Shown: positions 36,446 through 45,458 of the stretch, piece after piece
Numbering within the stretch: position 1 is the stretch's first letter
Layout: the number at the start of each line of letters is the position of its first letter
Source: Chitinophagaceae bacterium
GTDB taxonomy: Bacteria > Bacteroidota > Bacteroidia > Chitinophagales > Chitinophagaceae
Assembly (NCBI GenBank): GCA_023957755.1
Contig: JAMLGT010000007.1
Span: 124,001 to 188,000, forward strand
DNA: 64,000 nucleotides
Direction of reading: 5' to 3'
Made by a program: the position numbers and the translations under genes
The notes under the pieces: model-generated
The model's database searches: none
Seen by the model: only the letters and a program-made list of their open reading frames with translations
Told to the model about the DNA's origin: nothing

Positions 36446-37693
36446 TTGAAAAAGATTCTATATCTATCCTATGACGGGATGACAGACCCTCTGGGCCAGA
36501 GCCAGGTGCTTCCTTATCTGACAGGGTTATCAAAACTGGGTTATTCTTTTACGCTTATTTCATTTGAAAAAAGAAATAAATACGTCGAAAACAAAAACCA
36601 GATTAAACAAATTTGTTCAGAGGCTCAAATCCAGTGGATCCCCCTGTCTTACACAAAACAGCCTTCGGTTCTCTCCACGTTGTGGGATTATAGAAAAATG
36701 ATCCGGAAAGCCCGGCAATTACATCAGACAAACCCATTCGACCTGGTAAATTGTAGAAGTTATGCTGCAGCGCTGGCCGGCCTCTCGCTAAAGAAAAGCG
36801 TTGGATTAAAATTTCTGTTTGATATAATAGGGTTCTAGGCTGATGAATGGGTAGATGGGAATTTGTGGAACCTCAAAAACCCCGGCTATAAACTACTATA
36901 TAAATTTTTCAAATCAAAAGAGCGCCAGTTTTTGCAAAATGCAGACCATATCATTTCCTTGACTAAGGCCGGGAAGTTTGAAATGCTGAAATGGGGCATA
37001 CCCAACCTTACTCCGGATAAGATTCAGGTAATCCCTTGTGCGGCTGATTTTAACCTCTTCGGGCTTTTATCATCCGAATACCAGGAGGAAGCAAAGCTAA
37101 ATCTGGGATTTAAGAAAGATGATTCTGTATTATCCTATGTAGGTTCGATAGGCACCTGGTACCTGCTAAACGAAATGGCATCTTTTTTCAGACTTCTGAA
37201 GCAAAAATGTAACAAGGCAAAATTCCTGATGCTAACTCCGGATAACACTAATTACATAAAGAATATATCAAAGCAGCATTCTATTAATTTAAACGATGTT
37301 GTAATAAAATATGCATCAAGAACACAATTACCAGCATTGGCTTGCGCTTCCGACTTCAACATCTTTTTCATAAAACCAGTTTATTCCAAAATAGCCAGTT
37401 CACCTACTAAATTGGGAGAAATGCTTTCCATGGGAATTCCCGTAATTTGCAACTCGGGGGTTAGGGATGTTGCTCAAATTGTAACAGAAACTCAATCCGG
37501 TTTCTGCATTGATGATTTTAGTGAATCCACATTCAATAGGGTGATCGATAAAATGCTTACTTTCAAAAATATGGACCGGGAAGCAATACGAAATAAAGCA
37601 CAAAAAATATATGATTTGCAATGTGGAATAAAATCATACCTTAAGGTATATAACCAACTCATGCCAACCAATAGTAGGGAACCTCTTCATTAA
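36446..37693 (+). pseudogene. GT4-like glycosyltransferase interrupted by an in-frame TAG
   Basis: One frame from a TTG start (LYLSYDGMTDPLGQSQVLPY) to 37693 is interrupted only by TAG at 36836-36838. Upstream it reads KFLFDIIGF, and downstream ADEWVDGNLWNLKNPGYK, in the same frame. The family motif, as I recall it, is FDMRGFWADERVDG, so the amber codon replaces a Trp (TGG to TAG), and three other residues in the motif also differ (M to I, R to I, R to W). The intact relative at 30942 has FDMRG at this place. The part after the stop has a complete donor domain (LSYVGSIGTWYLLNEMAS, SPTKLGEMLSMGIPV). It is probably inactive unless the codon is read through. Confidence 0.82.
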
Positions 37694-37711
37694 ACACGGA
37701 AGCAATTAAGA

Positions 37712-39061
37712 ATGACTTTTTTAGAAATCATTTTAACCCCTGTCTATATATTCCTGATGTATCTCTTTTTCAAAAGAAGAAGGGAAAAACTTGGTAGCAC
37801 GGTCCTCAAACATTACCACAAACAGGCCTTCTGGTTTAAGATAATTGCCAGCCTCCTTTTTATGGTATATTATACCTATATGACCGGCGGTGATACCCGA
37901 ACACTGTATTTCCTGGAAGGGAAAAATCTTTTCCACCTCCTCCTTCAGGATGGTTCAAATTGGAAATACATCTTCACTGCCGGAAAGAACATGAATGAAC
38001 ATCTGCTCGCCCAAACTCTTAATATTGGTTACCTGCAGAGCGAAGCCAACTTCATGATTATTCGCCTGACCGCCATTTTATCCTTCCTCACCTTTGGCCA
38101 GTACACCCTGATAGGTTTATTCTTCGCCTGTTTTGCATTTTCAGGATTATGGAAACTTTTTATGTTTTTTTACGAAAGAAAACCCGAACTCCACAAGGCT
38201 TTGGCTATCTCTATTCTCTTTTTTCCATCAGTGGTTTTTTGGAGTTCCGGACTAATGAAAGACTCGCTTATGATTGGAGCGTTGGGATGGTTTACCTACT
38301 CTCTGGACCAGTTTTCTAGCGGAAAAAACTTAGTAAGAAATTTTCTTATTCTATCGCTCGCTGCATACATGATGATTACTGTAAAAGTGTACATATTCCT
38401 GGCGTATGCCCCTCTGCTTTTCCTTTTTATTTTATTTGAAAAGTTAAAGGCGATCAAAGCGGTACTATTGCGAGTGTTCCTGGTTTTGGTTGTCATTGTA
38501 GTTTCTATTTTTTCATTTCTCTATGCCTACTCCAGTTTCGAGGAAGAGCTAGGGACCTATGCTCTTGAGAATGTAACCTCCAGTATGGAAAAACTAAATA
38601 CGACTCTGGCATCAATGACTGCAGAGCAGGGCGCAGAATCCAACTTCAACCTGGGCGCTCAATTTGAAGGCACTCCGCAAAGTTTGATCAAAGTAGCTCC
38701 TTTCGCCATAGTGGCCTCATTTTTCAGGCCTTTTATATGGGAAGCAAGCAAGGTCTCTCAATTATTATCTGCTCTGGAATCCCTTGCCCTTATGCTTATT
38801 ACCCTTTTCCTATTTGTCAGGTTAGGCCCGTTCAGAATGGTCAGATTTTACCTGTCAGACCCTATGATATTTTTTTGCCTGACTTTTGCACTTGTATTTG
38901 GTATTTTTATTGGCGCTACTACGGTAAACTTTGGAACACTCGTTCGATACAAAATCCCCTGTTTGCCTTTCTACGCGATCGCCCTTGCACTACTTTACAA
39001 TAAATATAATGCCCGTCAATACAGTGAAAAAATAACATCGAAAGCACTTCAGCCTCTTTAA
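37712..39061 (+). CDS. Polytopic membrane protein, candidate second Wzy polymerase
   Basis: A 449-residue protein with about 10-12 hydrophobic helices. The N-terminal part has FMVYYTYMTGGDTRTLYFLE, and the middle has SILFFPSVVFWSSGLMKDSL, a motif I associate with EpsG/Wzy-like or ArnT-like polysaccharide membrane proteins in Bacteroidota. A long extracytoplasmic loop follows (from about YSSFEEELGTYALENVTSSM). With a second Wzx in part B, a second polymerase is expected, and this is the only multi-span candidate. It starts 18 bases after the broken transferase gene. Function is inferred from topology and context. Confidence 0.65.
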   Translation: MTFLEIILTPVYIFLMYLFFKRRREKLGSTVLKHYHKQAFWFKIIASLLFMVYYTYMTGGDTRTLYFLEGKNLFHLLLQDGSNWKYIFTAGKNMNEHLLAQTLNIGYLQSEANFMIIRLTAILSFLTFGQYTLIGLFFACFAFSGLWKLFMFFYERKPELHKALAISILFFPSVVFWSSGLMKDSLMIGALGWFTYSLDQFSSGKNLVRNFLILSLAAYMMITVKVYIFLAYAPLLFLFILFEKLKAIKAVLLRVFLVLVVIVVSIFSFLYAYSSFEEELGTYALENVTSSMEKLNTTLASMTAEQGAESNFNLGAQFEGTPQSLIKVAPFAIVASFFRPFIWEASKVSQLLSALESLALMLITLFLFVRLGPFRMVRFYLSDPMIFFCLTFALVFGIFIGATTVNFGTLVRYKIPCLPFYAIALALLYNKYNARQYSEKITSKALQPL

Positions 39062-39190
39062 ATTGACAAACGGAAGGTGCCAGATTGAAATCAAGCAAAC
39101 CGCTTCACTCAATCGCATGGAGCACATCCCAACCTGTAAATTTTAGAGCAGGTAGTCAAAATAATCTACTAATTTTGAAAACTAAAAGAC

Positions 39191-39198
39191 TAAATTTG
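39191..39198 (+). promoter_or_regulatory. TAnnTTTG -7 element upstream of PglA-like gene
   Basis: TAAATTTG lies 147 bases before the ATG at 39346, in a 284-base gap after the Wzy-like gene. A TTTTG occurs 13 bases upstream, closer than usual for a -33 box. The rest of the gap has no recognisable gene. Confidence 0.35.
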
Positions 39199-39345
39199 GT
39201 TGTCTGGGAAAGCCACATCCGCCCACAAAGATGCTGTCTTACAGGCTTTTTCAACAATAGAGACAGGAAAACTACGTTTAGATAAATGGCAATATATTTA
39301 TAATCCCTATCAGGCATTGACGTACTGAAAGTAATCTGAAAAAAG

Positions 39346-40539
39346 ATGTCGGACAGAAATTCAGGAAATATCAAAGTAGCCGTTATTGAAAATGCATTGC
39401 TCTCTTCCTATACCGCCAGAGAAGGGCTTATGAAGGAATTGGTGGCGCTGCATTTCGAAGTGTACATTCTCACCAATGCAGTTGAAAATATTGAAAAAGT
39501 GGAGAGAATGGGTGTGAAAGTGATCCATATTGGGTCTGCTAATTACAACCCTCTGGACATATCCGGATACATTTTCAAACTCACCAAAAACCTCATCAGA
39601 ATCAAACCTGATATTTGCCTCACATTCACCATCAGGCCTGCAATCTGGGGAAACCTTATTGCAAGATTTCTAAAAATCCCCGTAATTACTAACATCACCG
39701 GCACAGGTCCTTTATTTAAAAGTAAATCCAATGCTTATAAAATTATTAGAAAGGTATATCCCATCGCGCTCAGAAAAACCAGAATTGTTTTCTTCCAGAA
39801 TGCAGATGACCGAAATGAATTTATAAAGCGAGGATATGTTTCCCCTTCCCAGACAAGAATGATTCCTGGTTCGGGTGTAGATCATGAGAAATTTAAGCCC
39901 ATCCATTTAGAAAAAAATCCAAATACCCCATTCACTTTCCTATATATCGGAAGGCTTTTAAGAGACAAGGGGGTTCCCGAATTTGTAGAAGCAGCCAGAC
40001 TCACAAAGGAGAAATTCCCAAATGTGAAATTCAGGATAGTAGGGCCTGTGTGGAAACAAAATATGAAGTCTAACACCATCTCTGAAATTCAACTAAACGA
40101 ATGGATTCGGGAAGGACTTATAGATTATGCGGGAGAAACAACAGACGTCAGAAGTGAGATTGCCGCATGCGACTGCCTTGTATTACCATCACACAGAGAG
40201 GGTATGTCAAACGTACTTCTCGAAGCGGCCTCAATGGAGAAGCCAACCATTGCCTCAGACGTGCCCGGTTGCAGGGAAATAATTGAAGATGGAATCACAG
40301 GCCTTCTTTGTGAAGTACAAAATCCGCTTAACCTTGCTGTCAAAATGCAAGACATGATAGGCTTCAGTTGTACAGAAAGAGAAGAAATGGGCCAACGTGC
40401 CAGAAAGAAAGTTATCCGTGAATTTGACAAACGAATAGTAATTGACAACTATATCAGAGAGATAGAAAAACAACTCAACCTTGAACTCCCTCCTGTTACT
40501 GTAATTCAGGAGGAACTAGCTCCCGTAGAAAATTTATAA
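39346..40539 (+). CDS. GT4 glycosyltransferase, PglA-like
   Basis: A 397-residue GT-B enzyme. The N-terminal domain ends with RPAIWGNLIARFLKIPVITN followed by ITGTGPLFKS, and the linker MIPGSGVDHEKFKP is typical of PglA/WbpH-type N-acetylgalactosaminyl- or N-acetylfucosaminyl-transferases. The donor domain has FLYIGRLLRDKGVPEFVEAA and VLPSHREGMSNVLLEAASME, with the two Glu of the E-x7-E motif. It would add the second sugar to the PglC-primed lipid carrier. It heads the Pgl-like block and is followed by AsnB 2 after 53 bases. Confidence 0.87.
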   Translation: MSDRNSGNIKVAVIENALLSSYTAREGLMKELVALHFEVYILTNAVENIEKVERMGVKVIHIGSANYNPLDISGYIFKLTKNLIRIKPDICLTFTIRPAIWGNLIARFLKIPVITNITGTGPLFKSKSNAYKIIRKVYPIALRKTRIVFFQNADDRNEFIKRGYVSPSQTRMIPGSGVDHEKFKPIHLEKNPNTPFTFLYIGRLLRDKGVPEFVEAARLTKEKFPNVKFRIVGPVWKQNMKSNTISEIQLNEWIREGLIDYAGETTDVRSEIAACDCLVLPSHREGMSNVLLEAASMEKPTIASDVPGCREIIEDGITGLLCEVQNPLNLAVKMQDMIGFSCTEREEMGQRARKKVIREFDKRIVIDNYIREIEKQLNLELPPVTVIQEELAPVENL

Positions 40540-40592
40540 TCCAAAACGGATATAGACATTTTCCATTTACTTTGCATAAACACTCACTCCCT

Positions 40593-42437
40593 ATGTGTGG
40601 TATTGCAGGCTCCGTAAACTATTTCTTCCCTGAAAAAAACATCTTTTCACAATTAATACACAGAGGGCCGGATGAACAAGGCAGCTTTCAACACAATAAC
40701 ATTAACTTTTACCACTTTCGCCTTTCCATTCTCGACATTGCCTCCGGAAAGCAACCAATGCACCTGGATGACAAATACACAATAGTGTACAATGGTGAAA
40801 TCTTTAACCATACTGAAATAAGGCAGGAACAACATCTTACTGGTTCTACTAATTCAGATACGGAAACCCTTCTACTGTTATATAGTAAATTAGGAAAAGA
40901 GTTTCTCCATCTTTTGGATGGAATGTTTGTATTTGCCATTTTCGATAAAACACAAAACAAAATATTTATCGCCAGAGACCGTGCAGGAGTGAAGCCTCTC
41001 TATTATTTTTACGATGGAGAAAAATTCATTTTCGCAAGCGAATTAAATGCACTCAACGAGGTATTGCCTCTCGAAATATGCCCTGAACATTTCTACCAAT
41101 ATCTCCGATTCGGCACCTTTTACAAAAGGAATACACCCTACAAAAATGTCAAAGAACTCTATGCAGGTTCATATCTCGAAATCGACTGCCAGTCTCTCGA
41201 ATTAAAAGAAACAAAATGGTGGGATGTCCACCGTTTTTACAACAACAAATGCAACGATTCTTTTCAAGAAAGTCTTTCCAGAACTGATGCTATTTTGCAC
41301 AATGCCGTAAAAAGAAGGCTGGAGTCAAGCGAACTTGAAGTGGGCGCCTTCCTTAGTGGAGGAATAGACAGTGGACTTGTCACCTCTATTGCCCATCAAT
41401 ACAATCCCGGAATTAAAACATTCACTATCTCTTTCGATGGCGCATACGATGAGTCCCTGTTGGCAAGACAGGTCGCAGAAAAATACCAGACAAATCACCA
41501 CGAGATAAAGATATCCTTCGACAATTTGCAAAATGATGTAGAAAAGATTTTATCAAACTATGGCGAGCCGTTTTTCGATAGTTCGGCCATACCTTCCTTC
41601 TATGTAAGCAAGGCAGCAAAGGAACATGTATCTGTAATTCTGAACGGGGATGGTGCCGACGAACTTTTCGGAGGATATAGAAGATACGTTCCCTTTGCAC
41701 GATACGATTTCTTTACCTCCAGCGCGCTGGTAAGAGGGATTTCAGGTACCCTGAAGCAAATTTTACCTCCAAGTAATGAAAAAAAATCAACCTATAATTA
41801 CTTTTACAGACTGCTCTCCTTTGCTTCACTGATGGGGCCAGAAGTTTATCTCTCTGCAGGGGTGGATATATTTGAAGGGTTCTCCCAATACTTCCGCCAG
41901 CCGGAACAGCATTATTTATCTGAATATTTTGAAGACTTCAACCGTATCAACCAAAGTAAACTCAGAGGCATAGATAAGATAATGAATCTCGATTTTGAGA
42001 TTAACCTGTTCAACGACATGCTTGTGAAAATGGACATTGCCACGATGGCCAACTCGCAGGAAGGCAGAAGCCCGTTCCTATGTAAAGAATTTCTGGAATA
42101 TATACCTACCCTGCCAGGTGAATACAAAATCCGTGGTAAGAAAACCAAAGTACTGCTGAGAACACTGGCAGAAAAATACCTACCCCCGGCGCTCATCCAC
42201 CAACCCAAAAGGGGATTCGAAATTCCACTAAAGAAATGGGTAAATCATGAATTAAACGACATTATCAGAAGTTACCTTACTTCGACAGGTCCGTTATACG
42301 AGAATTTTATAGAAGCACACTTTGTTTCCCAACTCCTGGATAACAAGACTTCGGTCCCTGAAGAAAAGCGCGCAAAAATGCTTTGGACACTGTTCTCCAT
42401 GGAAGTCTGGTATAGGAAAATACACAGGAAGCACTGA
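40593..42437 (+). CDS. AsnB-type glutamine-dependent amidotransferase (second of two)
   Basis: A 614-residue asparagine-synthase-family enzyme. The start was set at the ATG of 40593, because MCGIAGSVNYF places the catalytic Cys at position 2 as the mechanism demands; the longer frame from TTG 40572 would bury it. LIHRGPDEQGSF, the PP-loop GAFLSGGIDSG, and LNGDGADELFGGYRRYVPF are all present, and GRSPFLCKEFLEYIPTLPGE closes the synthetase domain. Compared with the first AsnB it is shorter and only distantly similar. TTTACTTTG upstream resembles a -7 element. It likely amidates a uronic acid of the polysaccharide. Confidence 0.9.
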   Translation: MCGIAGSVNYFFPEKNIFSQLIHRGPDEQGSFQHNNINFYHFRLSILDIASGKQPMHLDDKYTIVYNGEIFNHTEIRQEQHLTGSTNSDTETLLLLYSKLGKEFLHLLDGMFVFAIFDKTQNKIFIARDRAGVKPLYYFYDGEKFIFASELNALNEVLPLEICPEHFYQYLRFGTFYKRNTPYKNVKELYAGSYLEIDCQSLELKETKWWDVHRFYNNKCNDSFQESLSRTDAILHNAVKRRLESSELEVGAFLSGGIDSGLVTSIAHQYNPGIKTFTISFDGAYDESLLARQVAEKYQTNHHEIKISFDNLQNDVEKILSNYGEPFFDSSAIPSFYVSKAAKEHVSVILNGDGADELFGGYRRYVPFARYDFFTSSALVRGISGTLKQILPPSNEKKSTYNYFYRLLSFASLMGPEVYLSAGVDIFEGFSQYFRQPEQHYLSEYFEDFNRINQSKLRGIDKIMNLDFEINLFNDMLVKMDIATMANSQEGRSPFLCKEFLEYIPTLPGEYKIRGKKTKVLLRTLAEKYLPPALIHQPKRGFEIPLKKWVNHELNDIIRSYLTSTGPLYENFIEAHFVSQLLDNKTSVPEEKRAKMLWTLFSMEVWYRKIHRKH

Positions 42438-42625
42438 TTGCAAGAGATTTATTCCACATTTTCCATTTCATTTGGCCTTCGACCGGAGCTTAACGGAATG
42501 CGAAATCGATCAAATAAAAGAAGACTGATTTATCCTCAATAGGATCTGACGCAAAAATTCTCCCACCAGGGATTTCTTTAACATTGATATTGAAACAGAA
42601 TCGATTAGTTCTAACTATTAACTAC

Positions 42626-42633
42626 TAAATTTG
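42626..42633 (+). promoter_or_regulatory. TAnnTTTG -7 element of the PglD/epimerase/PglE/PglC operon
   Basis: TAAATTTG lies 22 bases before the ATG at 42656, the first of four closely spaced genes. It is a full match to the -7 consensus. No convincing -33 TTTG is seen. Confidence 0.5.
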
Positions 42634-42655
42634 CAACAATCTTTCTGAATCGGAT

Positions 42656-43276
42656 ATGATATTGATAGGTTATTCCGGGCATGGTTATGTAGCGGCTGGA
42701 ATTTTGCAGAAAATGGGCAAAAAACCTATCGCTTACTGTGACTCTGAAAAGAAGGAGTACAACCCCTTTTCTCTCGAGTATCTTGGTAGCGAGAGAGATT
42801 CTGCCGTATCAACACAAATCCCTGACAAAGGTTTTTTCGTTTCCATAGGTGACAATGGTATTCGCAAGAAAGTGATTGAAGCACTCGAAAAACAAGGGAA
42901 GACACCGCTGACAATTATTCATCCCGATACATCGATTGATCCATCGGCATCCATTGATAACTCAGGAGTAATGATATCGGCCGGTGTACGAATTAATCCT
43001 CTTGCTCAAATCGGCAAAGGGGTAATTCTTAATACAGGATGTATTATCGAGCACGAGTGTATTATTGGGGATTATGCCCACATCGGACCGGGCACAATCC
43101 TTTGTGGGAATGTGAAAGTTGGGGAGGGTACATTTGTAGGAGCAGGATCGGTGGTTCGTCAAAATATTACAATTGGAAATAACGTTTTAATCGGCGCCGG
43201 CGCAGTAGTCGTAAAAAATATCCCAGACAACTGTACAGTGATTGGTAATCCGGCAAGGGATATGAATAAAGGATAA
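42656..43276 (+). CDS. PglD/NeuD-type sugar O/N-acetyltransferase
   Basis: A 206-residue hexapeptide acyltransferase. The N-terminal Rossmann-like PglD domain begins MILIGYSGHGYVAAGILQKM. A left-handed beta-helix follows (ISAGVRINPLAQIGKGVILN, GCIIEHECIIGDYAHIGPGT, VGAGSVVRQNITIGNNVLIG) with the catalytic His region IIEHECIIGDYAHIGPG. PglD acetylates the 4-amino group of UDP-4-amino-sugar to UDP-N,N'-diacetylbacillosamine. Two bases separate it from the next gene. It is consistent with a 4-acetamido-sugar as the first residue on the lipid carrier. Confidence 0.88.
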   Translation: MILIGYSGHGYVAAGILQKMGKKPIAYCDSEKKEYNPFSLEYLGSERDSAVSTQIPDKGFFVSIGDNGIRKKVIEALEKQGKTPLTIIHPDTSIDPSASIDNSGVMISAGVRINPLAQIGKGVILNTGCIIEHECIIGDYAHIGPGTILCGNVKVGEGTFVGAGSVVRQNITIGNNVLIGAGAVVVKNIPDNCTVIGNPARDMNKG

Positions 43277-43278
43277 AT

Positions 43279-44256
43279 ATGCAAATGAAAGTTCTGGTAA
43301 CCGGCGGTGCAGGATATATTGGATCCGTCCTCGTAAGACAACTGCTTGAAAAAGGTTATAGCGTAAGAGCCCTTGATAGCCTGAAATTTGGAGGAGAAGC
43401 TTTATACGATGTAATGCTCAATCCCCACTTTGAATTTCAGAAGGGCGATGTAAGAAATACAACCGACGTAGATAAAGCCCTCCGGGGGGTAGATAGTATC
43501 GTCCATCTGGCTGCTATTGTGGGCGATCCGGCGTGCAAGAAATTCTCAGAAGAGGCAGAAGAAACTAACTGGGAGGGAAGCAAAGCACTATTTGAAGCTG
43601 CTGAAAAAGCCGGAGTAAAAAGATTTGTGTTTGCCAGCACCTGCAGTAATTATGGCAAAATGTCGGACCCAAATGAGTTCGTAAAAGAAGACTCTCCTCT
43701 TAACCCTGTTTCTTTATATGCAAGGCTGAAGGTGAAGTTTGAAAATTATCTGACTGAACAAAGAAAAGACAGCCACATTTGCAGCACCGCCTTACGGTTC
43801 AGTACCGTGTACGGATTTTCTCCAAGAATAAGATTTGACCTCACGGTCAACGAGTTTACCCGAAATGGTACAATGAAAGGCGAACAGGAAATATGGGGTG
43901 CACAATTCTGGCGTCCATATTGCCACGTGGACGATCTTGCCAGAGCCGCAGTGCTGGTGCTTGAAAGTGACGAATCTAAAGTGAGGTCACAGGTGTTTAA
44001 CGTAGGTGACACCTCAGAAAATTATCAAAAAGGAATGATTATTGAGGAAGTGTGTAAGATAGTGCCAAACGTAAAAGTAAACTATGTAGATATGGAGGAA
44101 GACCCAAGAGACTACCGGGTTAACTTTGATAAGATAAAAAATGAGTTAGGATATGCTATTACTAAAACAGTACCAGACGGCATTAGAGAGATTTATACTT
44201 TATTAAGTACCGGAATTATCACTGATCCTTATTCGCAAAAGTTTCGCAACATATAA
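43279..44256 (+). CDS. NAD-dependent epimerase/dehydratase
   Basis: A 325-residue extended SDR. VLVTGGAGYIGSVLVRQLLE is the NAD motif, VHLAAIVGDPACKKFSEEAE the substrate region, FVFASTCSNYGKM the Ser box and SLYARLKVKFE the catalytic Tyr-x3-Lys. The CxxNYG and GDPAC features are shared with a subgroup of nucleotide-sugar epimerases of undefined specificity. It is not a PglF-type membrane dehydratase, which would be about twice as long. It lies between PglD- and PglE-like genes and probably makes or modifies the UDP-sugar they use. Confidence 0.85.
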   Translation: MQMKVLVTGGAGYIGSVLVRQLLEKGYSVRALDSLKFGGEALYDVMLNPHFEFQKGDVRNTTDVDKALRGVDSIVHLAAIVGDPACKKFSEEAEETNWEGSKALFEAAEKAGVKRFVFASTCSNYGKMSDPNEFVKEDSPLNPVSLYARLKVKFENYLTEQRKDSHICSTALRFSTVYGFSPRIRFDLTVNEFTRNGTMKGEQEIWGAQFWRPYCHVDDLARAAVLVLESDESKVRSQVFNVGDTSENYQKGMIIEEVCKIVPNVKVNYVDMEEDPRDYRVNFDKIKNELGYAITKTVPDGIREIYTLLSTGIITDPYSQKFRNI

Positions 44257-44282
44257 CAATTACCTCTTAAACACCGAAATCA

Positions 44283-45413
44283 ATGCTCCTGCTCAGTGGC
44301 CCTAATATGGGAGGAAACGAATTAAAATATGTTTCTGAGTGTATCACCACCGGATGGGTGAGCAGTGTGGGTGCCTTTGTAGATAAATTTGAGAAAGTAA
44401 CTGCTGAATTTACCGGAGCCGCACATGCCGTTGCCACAAGTAGTGGTACTACTGCACTGCACACTTCGCTTGTGATGCTCGGGACGGGAAGCAACGACCT
44501 GGTTATAGCTCCCAATATTACCTTTATTGCCACAATCAATTCTATAAAATACACCGGCGCATCTCCCGTGCTTATTGATGTAGATAAAGACTCCTGGCAA
44601 ATGGACCTCGACCTGCTTGAGGAATTCCTTGAAAAAGAAACTGAAATCCGGGACGGCAACTGCTACCACATTGCATCAGGTAAACGTATTCCTGTAATTA
44701 TGCCGGTGCATGTACTTGGTAATATGTGTGATATGGACAGGCTTATGGCTCTCACTTCAAAATATCATCTCACGATATTAGAGGATAGCACCGAAGCCCT
44801 GGGGAGTTTTTATAATGGCAAACATGCAGGAACCTTCGGGCTGATGGGTACATTCAGTTATAATGGCAACAAAATTATTACAACTGGTGGTGGGGGTATG
44901 ATTGTAACAAATGATGACGCCCTGGCAAAGCATGCTAAACATCTTACCACGCAGGCAAAAGCAGACCCCTTTGAATATTTTCACGACGAGATAGGTTATA
45001 ATTACCGGTTGGTAAACGTGGCAGCCGCAATGGGCGTAGCACAGATGGAACAACTTCCGGACTTTCTGAAACGAAAAAAAGAAATCATTGAATACTACAA
45101 GTCGCAACTGGAAGGCGTAGGTGATATTACTTTTCAAAAGGTGATTCAATCGGTAAATCCCAACTGGTGGATGCCTACCATTCGTACCGGGAAACAGAAG
45201 GAAATACTGGAAAAATTAAACTCTAACAAGATGCAAAGCCGCCCTTTGTGGATACCCATGAATAAGCTGCCGATGTTTGAGAGAGATATTTTTTACCAGC
45301 ATCAGGATAATTCAGACTTCCTGTATCAGAGATGCCTGAGCATTCCATGTTCCACCAATATCACTATCAGCGAACTTAAGGCAGTATCTGATAAAATAAA
45401 AGAATGTTTTTAG
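44283..45413 (+). CDS. DegT/DnrJ/EryC1 aminotransferase, PglE/LegC-like
   Basis: A 376-residue PLP enzyme. It starts LLSGPNMGGNELKYVSECIT followed by TGWVSSVGAFVDKFE, the opening of PglE/LegC-family UDP-4-keto-sugar aminotransferases. ATSSGTTALH binds PLP, LEDSTEALGSFYNGKHAGTF precedes the Lys motif FSYNGNKIITTGGGGM (internal aldimine Lys), and NYRLVNVAAAMGVAQMEQLP follows. It would convert a UDP-4-keto-6-deoxy-hexosamine to the 4-amino sugar that the PglD-like enzyme acetylates. No PglF-type dehydratase is in the window to make the keto substrate. It sits 26 bases after the epimerase gene. Confidence 0.9.
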   Translation: MLLLSGPNMGGNELKYVSECITTGWVSSVGAFVDKFEKVTAEFTGAAHAVATSSGTTALHTSLVMLGTGSNDLVIAPNITFIATINSIKYTGASPVLIDVDKDSWQMDLDLLEEFLEKETEIRDGNCYHIASGKRIPVIMPVHVLGNMCDMDRLMALTSKYHLTILEDSTEALGSFYNGKHAGTFGLMGTFSYNGNKIITTGGGGMIVTNDDALAKHAKHLTTQAKADPFEYFHDEIGYNYRLVNVAAAMGVAQMEQLPDFLKRKKEIIEYYKSQLEGVGDITFQKVIQSVNPNWWMPTIRTGKQKEILEKLNSNKMQSRPLWIPMNKLPMFERDIFYQHQDNSDFLYQRCLSIPCSTNITISELKAVSDKIKECF

Positions 45414-45458
45414 AAATAAAGTACCTAAATTGTTTTGACACTAAAGATTTGGAGCGAG

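Noticed and set aside
39085-39285. A 66-codon frame in the gap before the PglA-like gene
   Set aside because: Begins at TTG, composition is not protein-like, and a promoter-like TAAATTTG lies within it.
42438-42528. Short protein-like tail (ending SLTECEIDQIKED) after asnB 2, reminiscent of a DegT C-terminus
   Set aside because: Only about 30 codons, continuous upstream with an antisense-free but out-of-frame reading of asnB; too short and too weak to call a remnant.
44267-44669. Two minus-strand frames of 130 and 115 codons within the DegT aminotransferase gene
   Set aside because: Shadows of the aminotransferase coding frame; no starts with ribosome-binding context and no domain.
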